Below, in pieces: positions 59,801 to 64,000 of a DNA stretch of 64,000 nt. Location of the stretch: positions 1,736,001 through 1,800,000 of the forward strand of contig NZ_CP082292.1 in assembly GCF_019880205.1 (NCBI RefSeq). The letters are read 5' to 3'. The notes below the pieces were generated by a model. The model was not told where the DNA came from. It did not search any database and saw only the letters and a program-made list of their open reading frames with translations. Position 1 is the stretch's first letter. The number at the start of each line of letters is the position of its first letter. The stretch comes from Pantoea alfalfae (GTDB lineage: Bacteria > Pseudomonadota > Gammaproteobacteria > Enterobacterales > Enterobacteriaceae). A program made the translations under genes and the position numbers.

Positions 59801-59831
59801 AAAGCCCTGGCTCTACAGCCGGGGCTTTCTT
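59801..59831 (+). terminator. Rho-independent terminator after cspC
   Basis: The stem AAAGCCCTGGCT / AGCCGGGGCTTT (one G-T pair) with loop CTAC is followed by CTTTAT. Confidence 0.85.
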
Positions 59832-59895
59832 TATGCTTCCGATGCGGAAACGTTAAGGTTACACTGCGCCGCGTTATCTGATGCCGGAGCACCTG

Positions 59896-60705
59896 ATGTC
59901 CCTGACCTGCCCTCTTTGTCACTCTCCATTGACCTTTACCGACCGCAGCTGGTGCTGCGAAAACCGCCATCAGTTCGATCAGGCAAAAGAAGGGTATGTC
60001 AATCTGCTGCCCGTTCAGCATAAACGGTCACGTGAACCGGGTGACAGTGCAGAGATGATGCAGGCACGACGGGAATTTCTTGAGGCAGGCTATTATCAGC
60101 CGCTGCGTGAGCAGGTAGTCAACCTGCTTGCGCCGGTGCTGAATCAGCCAGAGTGTAAAATCCTGGATATCGGCTGCGGTGAAGGGTACTACACCGCAGC
60201 ACTGGCAGAGGCGGCAGGCGAAGAGGCCCAGATTTATGGGCTGGATGTCGCCCGAATGGCCATCCGGCTGGCAGCAAAGCGTTACCCTGCGGTGCGCTTC
60301 TGCGTCGCCTCCAGCCAGCGCTTACCCTTTGCCGATCACTCACTGGATGCGATTGTACGCATCTACGCACCCTGCAACGAAGCGGAACTGGCCCGTGTGC
60401 TGAAGCCGGGTGGCCTGGTGCTGACGGTTACCCCAGGCCCGCACCATCTGCAACAGTTCAAAGCGCTGATTTACCGCGAAGTGCAGCTGCATGTGCCAGA
60501 GCAGAAAGATTATCCCGGCTTCCGGCAGGTAGCGCAGCATGCCCTGCGCTACCCGATGGCATTAACCGGCGCAGCCGCCACAACCCTGCTGCAGATGACG
60601 CCTTTTGCCTGGCGGGCACGTGAAGACGTCTGGCAAACGCTGCAGCAGAGTGAGCTGTTCGGTTGCGATGCGGATTTTACCCTGACAATGTGGCAGCGCG
60701 ACTAG
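59896..60705 (+). CDS. rlmA: 23S rRNA m1G745 methyltransferase RlmA
   Basis: RlmA methylates N1 of G745 in helix 35 of 23S rRNA. The start at [14 protein letters not shown] gives 269 residues (E. coli 269); five upstream codons are open but unconserved. An N-terminal zinc finger uses CPLC (near 5), Cys and His in [10 protein letters not shown]. The SAM pocket is [18 protein letters not shown] (near 88). [21 protein letters not shown] is nearly identical to E. coli. It ends in a 4-base convergent overlap with yobD. mntP, which lies between them in E. coli, is missing. Confidence 0.95.
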   Translation: MSLTCPLCHSPLTFTDRSWCCENRHQFDQAKEGYVNLLPVQHKRSREPGDSAEMMQARREFLEAGYYQPLREQVVNLLAPVLNQPECKILDIGCGEGYYTAALAEAAGEEAQIYGLDVARMAIRLAAKRYPAVRFCVASSQRLPFADHSLDAIVRIYAPCNEAELARVLKPGGLVLTVTPGPHHLQQFKALIYREVQLHVPEQKDYPGFRQVAQHALRYPMALTGAAATTLLQMTPFAWRAREDVWQTLQQSELFGCDADFTLTMWQRD

Positions 60706-61160
60706 CGCGCGTCGACCAGCGTATTGTAGATGCGCTCCAGGTCGTCGAGTTGCTGCACGGCAATCAGCAGACGGCGCTGTTCCAGCTGAATGACCAGAAT
60801 GCCATCCTCAGAAAGATTCATGCCCTGAATCCGCCGGTAATCGATCCAGACGCCGGCGTAAAACAATCCCTCATTCTTCATCAGCAGCGTGGGTTTGCGC
60901 AGCCAGAAGAGCCAGAACGCCATAAAACTCAGCACCATCAGCAGTGAGGTGGTGAGCTGCGGGCCATGATGACTGACATTGTTCCACAGCAAAATCAGCA
61001 GCAGGCCGATGAAAATCAGACTGTCGAGTTTATGCTGCCTGCGCAGTGTTACCCGTAGGCGGGTCGGCCCGTGCCGACGTGGCAGAATAGCCTCATGGTA
61101 AACGGCAAATCCCATCAGGACGGCGACACAACACGCAATCAACGCGTCAGTTAAAGACAT
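60702..61160 (-). CDS. yobD: DUF986 inner-membrane protein YobD
   Basis: YobD is a conserved membrane protein of unknown function. The ATG chosen ([20 protein letters not shown]) gives 152 residues, the E. coli length; a GTG one codon earlier is possible. There are three membrane helices (about 3-23, 46-63, 66-86) and a C-terminal soluble part with the conserved [20 protein letters not shown]. It is downstream of manZ in the same direction but separated by a terminator. Confidence 0.92.
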   Translation of the reverse strand: MSLTDALIACCVAVLMGFAVYHEAILPRRHGPTRLRVTLRRQHKLDSLIFIGLLLILLWNNVSHHGPQLTTSLLMVLSFMAFWLFWLRKPTLLMKNEGLFYAGVWIDYRRIQGMNLSEDGILVIQLEQRRLLIAVQQLDDLERIYNTLVDAR

Positions 61161-61212
61161 CACTTCTACCTCAAACAGGGTGAGCTCAGCCGGTTGTGGC
61201 TCAGCTCACCAC

Positions 61213-61242
61213 GCTTAAAAGCCGGGAGCAGAGGCTCCCGGC
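61213..61242 (-). terminator. Terminator of manXYZ
   Basis: On the minus strand GCCGGGAGCC / GGCTCCCGGC-type pairing (GCCGGGAGC with GCTCCCGGC, loop CTCT) is followed by TTTTAA, 10 bases past the manZ stop. Confidence 0.85.
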
Positions 61243-61251
61243 AGGATGAAA

Positions 61252-62097
61252 TTACAGACCGAGCAGGCCGATCCAGTAACCAAAGATACCGATGGCAAAG
61301 AAGCCGACGATAATCCATAGCGCATTCACTTTACGGCGTAACAGCCACATACACCCAAAGGTCAGCAGCAGTGGCACAATGCCTGGCATCAGCTGATCGA
61401 GGATCGACTGTACCGTGGTAACAGTGGTTTTGCCGGTAGAGTCAGTAATGCGCGACACCACCAGCGGGATGTTGACGTGCGTCCACTTGTTGACCAGCGC
61501 CCCCATGACAAACAGCCCTAGAATCGAGGCGCCCTCCGTGAGCTTCTGCAGAAAACCGCCGCCCATGTCGCTAACGATGTCGATCCCTTTGCGATAGCCA
61601 TACGCCACGCCGTAGTAGCGGGTCAGCAGACGAGCCAGGTTAAACAGTATAAAGAACAGCAGGGGACCCAGCAGACTGCCGCTCATGGCGATACCGGCAC
61701 CCAGTGCGGCAAACACCGGACGTACCGTACCCCAGAAGATCGGGTCGCCAACACCGGCCAGCGGTCCCATCAGCCCGACTTTCAGGCCGTTAATCGCACC
61801 GTCGTCGATAGGTGCGCCGTTGGCACGCTGCTCTTCCATCGCCATGGTGACGCCCAGTACCGGTGCGGCGACATAGGGATGGGTATTGAAAAACTCCAGA
61901 TGACGTTTTATCGCCTGCCTGCGCTCATCGTTATTCTCAGGATAGAGACGGCGGATGACCGGCACCATTGAGAAGCAGAAGCCCAGCGCCTGCATACGCT
62001 CAAAGTTCCATGAACCCTGGAAAAGGTTAGAGCGCAGAAAGACGGCGCGGACATCACCGGGGGTCAGTTTCTTTTCAACTTTCGTCATATCAACCAT
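61252..62097 (-). CDS. manZ: Mannose PTS IID component ManZ
   Basis: ManZ is one of the two membrane components of the mannose phosphotransferase system, which imports and phosphorylates mannose, glucose, glucosamine and related sugars. The 281-residue protein has the family N terminus (FLRSNLFQGSWNFERMQALGF), GLMGPLAGVGDPIFWGTVRPVFAAL-type signature near 100-125, and C-terminal hydrophobic segments with QLMPGIVPLLLTFGCMWLL. It follows manY by 15 bases. The complex is also a route for some bacteriocins and phage lambda DNA. Confidence 0.97.
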   Translation of the reverse strand: MVDMTKVEKKLTPGDVRAVFLRSNLFQGSWNFERMQALGFCFSMVPVIRRLYPENNDERRQAIKRHLEFFNTHPYVAAPVLGVTMAMEEQRANGAPIDDGAINGLKVGLMGPLAGVGDPIFWGTVRPVFAALGAGIAMSGSLLGPLLFFILFNLARLLTRYYGVAYGYRKGIDIVSDMGGGFLQKLTEGASILGLFVMGALVNKWTHVNIPLVVSRITDSTGKTTVTTVQSILDQLMPGIVPLLLTFGCMWLLRRKVNALWIIVGFFAIGIFGYWIGLLGL

Positions 62098-62112
62098 GTG
62101 ATCACCTGTTCC

Positions 62113-62913
62113 TTAATCGAGTTCGTTATCAAGATCGTTTGCGGTTGCAGCACCTGTGGGTGCTCCCGCCACACGGTTGTATTTCGGGCTGAGCTGAATA
62201 TAGAGCACTGCCATAACCACGCCAATCACGCCCAGCGCCACCAGGTTAAAGTTGGTGAACGCTGCGGTTACAAAGCCGAGGTAGAAGAACGGCATCAGAT
62301 AGCCTGCGCGCATCATGTTGATGACCATCGCGTAACCGACCACCACAATCATGCCACCGGCGATATTCAGGCCATTGGTGACCACTTCAGGAATAGAACT
62401 CAGCAACGCATGAACGGCACTGGTGCCGACAGAAATCGCCACAATCAGCGCCGGGATGGCGATACGCATTGCCTGTAACAGCAGGGCAGAGACATGAATC
62501 CAGGAGATGGCCGTAAGATTGCCTTTCTCGGCGGCTTTATCAGCCGCGTGCTGGAAGGCCACGGTCAGCGTACGCACGATAATGGTCAGCACCTGTCCGG
62601 CTGCAGCCAGCGGAATCGCCAGCGCGATACCGGCACCCACACTCTGACCACCAGCGATGACCAGGATTGTCGAGATGATAGAGGCGAGGGCGGCATCAGG
62701 GGCAACCGCTGCACCGATGTTCATCCAGCCCAGCGCAATCATCTCCAGCGTACCGCCGATGATAATACCGGTTTTCATATCACCCAGTACGATACCAATC
62801 AGCGTACAGGCGACAAGCGGACGGTGAAACTGGAACTCATCCAGAATTGACCCCATACCGGCAATACAGGCGACAATAAAAATCAAAATAATTTGTAGCG
62901 AGGTTATTTCCAT
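62113..62913 (-). CDS. manY: Mannose PTS IIC component ManY
   Basis: ManY is the main membrane channel subunit of the mannose PTS. The second of two ATGs (MEITSLQIILIFIVACIAGM) gives 266 residues, identical in length to E. coli. Signatures include GDMKTGIIIGGTLEMIALGW near 45, NIGAAVAPDAALASIISTIL near 66 and GYLMPFFYLGFVTAAFTNFN near 207. It ends with DLDNELD, as in E. coli. It lies between manX (63 bases away) and manZ. Confidence 0.97.
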   Translation of the reverse strand: MEITSLQIILIFIVACIAGMGSILDEFQFHRPLVACTLIGIVLGDMKTGIIIGGTLEMIALGWMNIGAAVAPDAALASIISTILVIAGGQSVGAGIALAIPLAAAGQVLTIIVRTLTVAFQHAADKAAEKGNLTAISWIHVSALLLQAMRIAIPALIVAISVGTSAVHALLSSIPEVVTNGLNIAGGMIVVVGYAMVINMMRAGYLMPFFYLGFVTAAFTNFNLVALGVIGVVMAVLYIQLSPKYNRVAGAPTGAATANDLDNELD

Positions 62914-62976
62914 CATACTTCTTGTCCTCAGCAGGTTAATCAGGAGCCCGGAAACGCAGGCGCAGAAGTGCTTCTG

Positions 62977-63939
62977 TTACGCGTTTACTTTCGCAATCAG
63001 ATCCATCATTTTCAGTTTTTGATCGCTGGAAACTTTACGCACTTCCAGTTCAATATTACGTTCATTGAGTTTGCGGAATGCGGCAATATCTTTCTCATCA
63101 ACCGAGACCGCATTATTGACCTGGGTTTTCCCCTGGCGGAACGCCATACCACCGATGTTGACCGTTTTAATATCGACACCCTGTTCAACTACGCGCAGGA
63201 CATCGGTAGGGTTGGTAAACAGCAGCATGACGCGATCCTGACCATATTTCGGGTTGTTCCATACCCGGACCATTTTGTCGACATCCACCACATGAGCCGT
63301 CACGCCGGGCGGCGCGACCTGCGTCAACAGGGTTTTGCGCACATGATCGTTGGCCACTTCATCGCTGACCACAATAATACGCTGAACGTTTGTCTCTTTA
63401 GTCCAGCGCGTCGCGACCTGCCCATGAATCAGACGATCATCAATGCGCGCCAGCCCGATTTTCATGTGATCCCCGGGGGCCATCGGCTTAGCTGGTTGCG
63501 CCGCCGCGGCCGGTTTCTCAGCAGCCGGTGTCGGTGCTTCTTCTTTGGCTTTCAGGGCTTTGACCCCTTCACGACCGGTCTCCACCGCCACGGCGACCAG
63601 TTCGTCAAATCCGGGATCGTCATCGCGCGCCATCAGCGTTTCAACCAGCATCGGAATATTGACCCCGGCAATAACCTCATAGTGTGGCTTGTCGACAACA
63701 ATGCGGCTGGCCGCATTGAACGGGCTGCCGCCCCAGGTATCGACCAGAAAAAGAACCCCTTTACTGGTATCCAGTTCAGCCAGTCGTGCCTGATATTTTT
63801 CAATCAGCGTTTCTGCATTTTCACCGGGGACAAAATCTATCCAGCCGATATTCTCCTGCTCGCCTAAGAGCATTTCTGCTGTTTTCAGCAGTTGTTCCGC
63901 TGCCCAGCCGTGTGTACCAATTACAATCGCAATGGTCAC
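62977..63939 (-). CDS. manX: Mannose PTS IIAB component ManX
   Basis: ManX relays phosphate from HPr to the sugar. The 320-residue protein has an N-terminal IIA domain with the phosphorylated His10 (IVIGTHGWAAEQLL). An Ala/Pro-rich linker (about 133-156) joins it to the IIB domain (MKIGLARIDDRLIHGQVATRW) with phosphorylated His172. A GGAGGTAGC site precedes the ATG. It is first in manXYZ. The promoter region with its expected CRP and repressor sites runs past the right edge, so regulation cannot be read here. Confidence 0.97.
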   Translation of the reverse strand: MTIAIVIGTHGWAAEQLLKTAEMLLGEQENIGWIDFVPGENAETLIEKYQARLAELDTSKGVLFLVDTWGGSPFNAASRIVVDKPHYEVIAGVNIPMLVETLMARDDDPGFDELVAVAVETGREGVKALKAKEEAPTPAAEKPAAAAQPAKPMAPGDHMKIGLARIDDRLIHGQVATRWTKETNVQRIIVVSDEVANDHVRKTLLTQVAPPGVTAHVVDVDKMVRVWNNPKYGQDRVMLLFTNPTDVLRVVEQGVDIKTVNIGGMAFRQGKTQVNNAVSVDEKDIAAFRKLNERNIELEVRKVSSDQKLKMMDLIAKVNA

Positions 63940-64000
63940 GTGCTACCTCCGTTCGCTAGAGATGCTCATCTGAGTAAATGAACTGTATTGAGACATGTTT

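Noticed and set aside
62968..63867. Plus-strand open frame of about 300 codons opposite manX
   Set aside because: It mirrors manX codons in an opposite-strand frame, has no recognisable domain or ribosome site, and manX is certain.

Overview
The window is chromosomal DNA of an enterobacterium, most likely Pantoea or a close Erwiniaceae relative. About 50 of its proteins are recognisable orthologues of the Escherichia coli cmoB-to-manX region, in nearly the same order and orientation. Base composition is moderately GC-rich, and the losses and additions relative to E. coli fit Pantoea. The genus is an inference; no rRNA or tRNA gene is present to fix it.

Layout. 1-4303: partial gldA, a LysE-type exporter, cmoA-cmoB (wobble-uridine modification), yecN and yecE. 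4515-10036: aspS-nudB, yebC, ruvC, then ruvAB behind an SOS operator. 10037-15044: zinc uptake (znuCB against znuA, with a Zur box between), followed closely by the zinc endopeptidase gene mepM, then lpxM. 15276-23158: mdfA-like efflux gene, pykA, hexR, zwf, eda and purT; edd, which separates zwf and eda in E. coli, is missing. 23326-29082: yebE, ptrB, holE-exoX, copC-copD, yebY and the small RNA gene sdsR.

29083-43492 is an accessory block between sdsR and pphA, which are neighbours in E. coli. It starts next to the sdsR terminator with a decayed P2-type baseplate gene. It then carries a His-rich secreted protein gene, adhP, several very small unknown genes, an acyltransferase, the spermidine exporter mdtJI with a probable leader peptide, the complete choline-to-betaine system (betT, betIBA), a YcaD-like transporter and a DUF1272 protein.

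43493-63939 returns to the E. coli order: pphA, rsmF, letAB, msrC, proQ-prc, htpX, yebQ, kdgR, yobH, yebO, an added metallo-hydrolase, a frameshifted yobF, cspC, rlmA, yobD and the manXYZ mannose PTS.

The most unusual structure is a set of four dispersed intergenic palindromes (about 15.2, 21.0, 45.8 and 54.6 kb). They fall into two related types. One copy of each type carries the same 73-bp cassette of four back-to-back hairpins near its centre, and differences between copies include paired changes that keep stems intact. One cassette-bearing copy is flanked by an 18-bp direct repeat. This looks like a nested, modular, non-coding mobile repeat.
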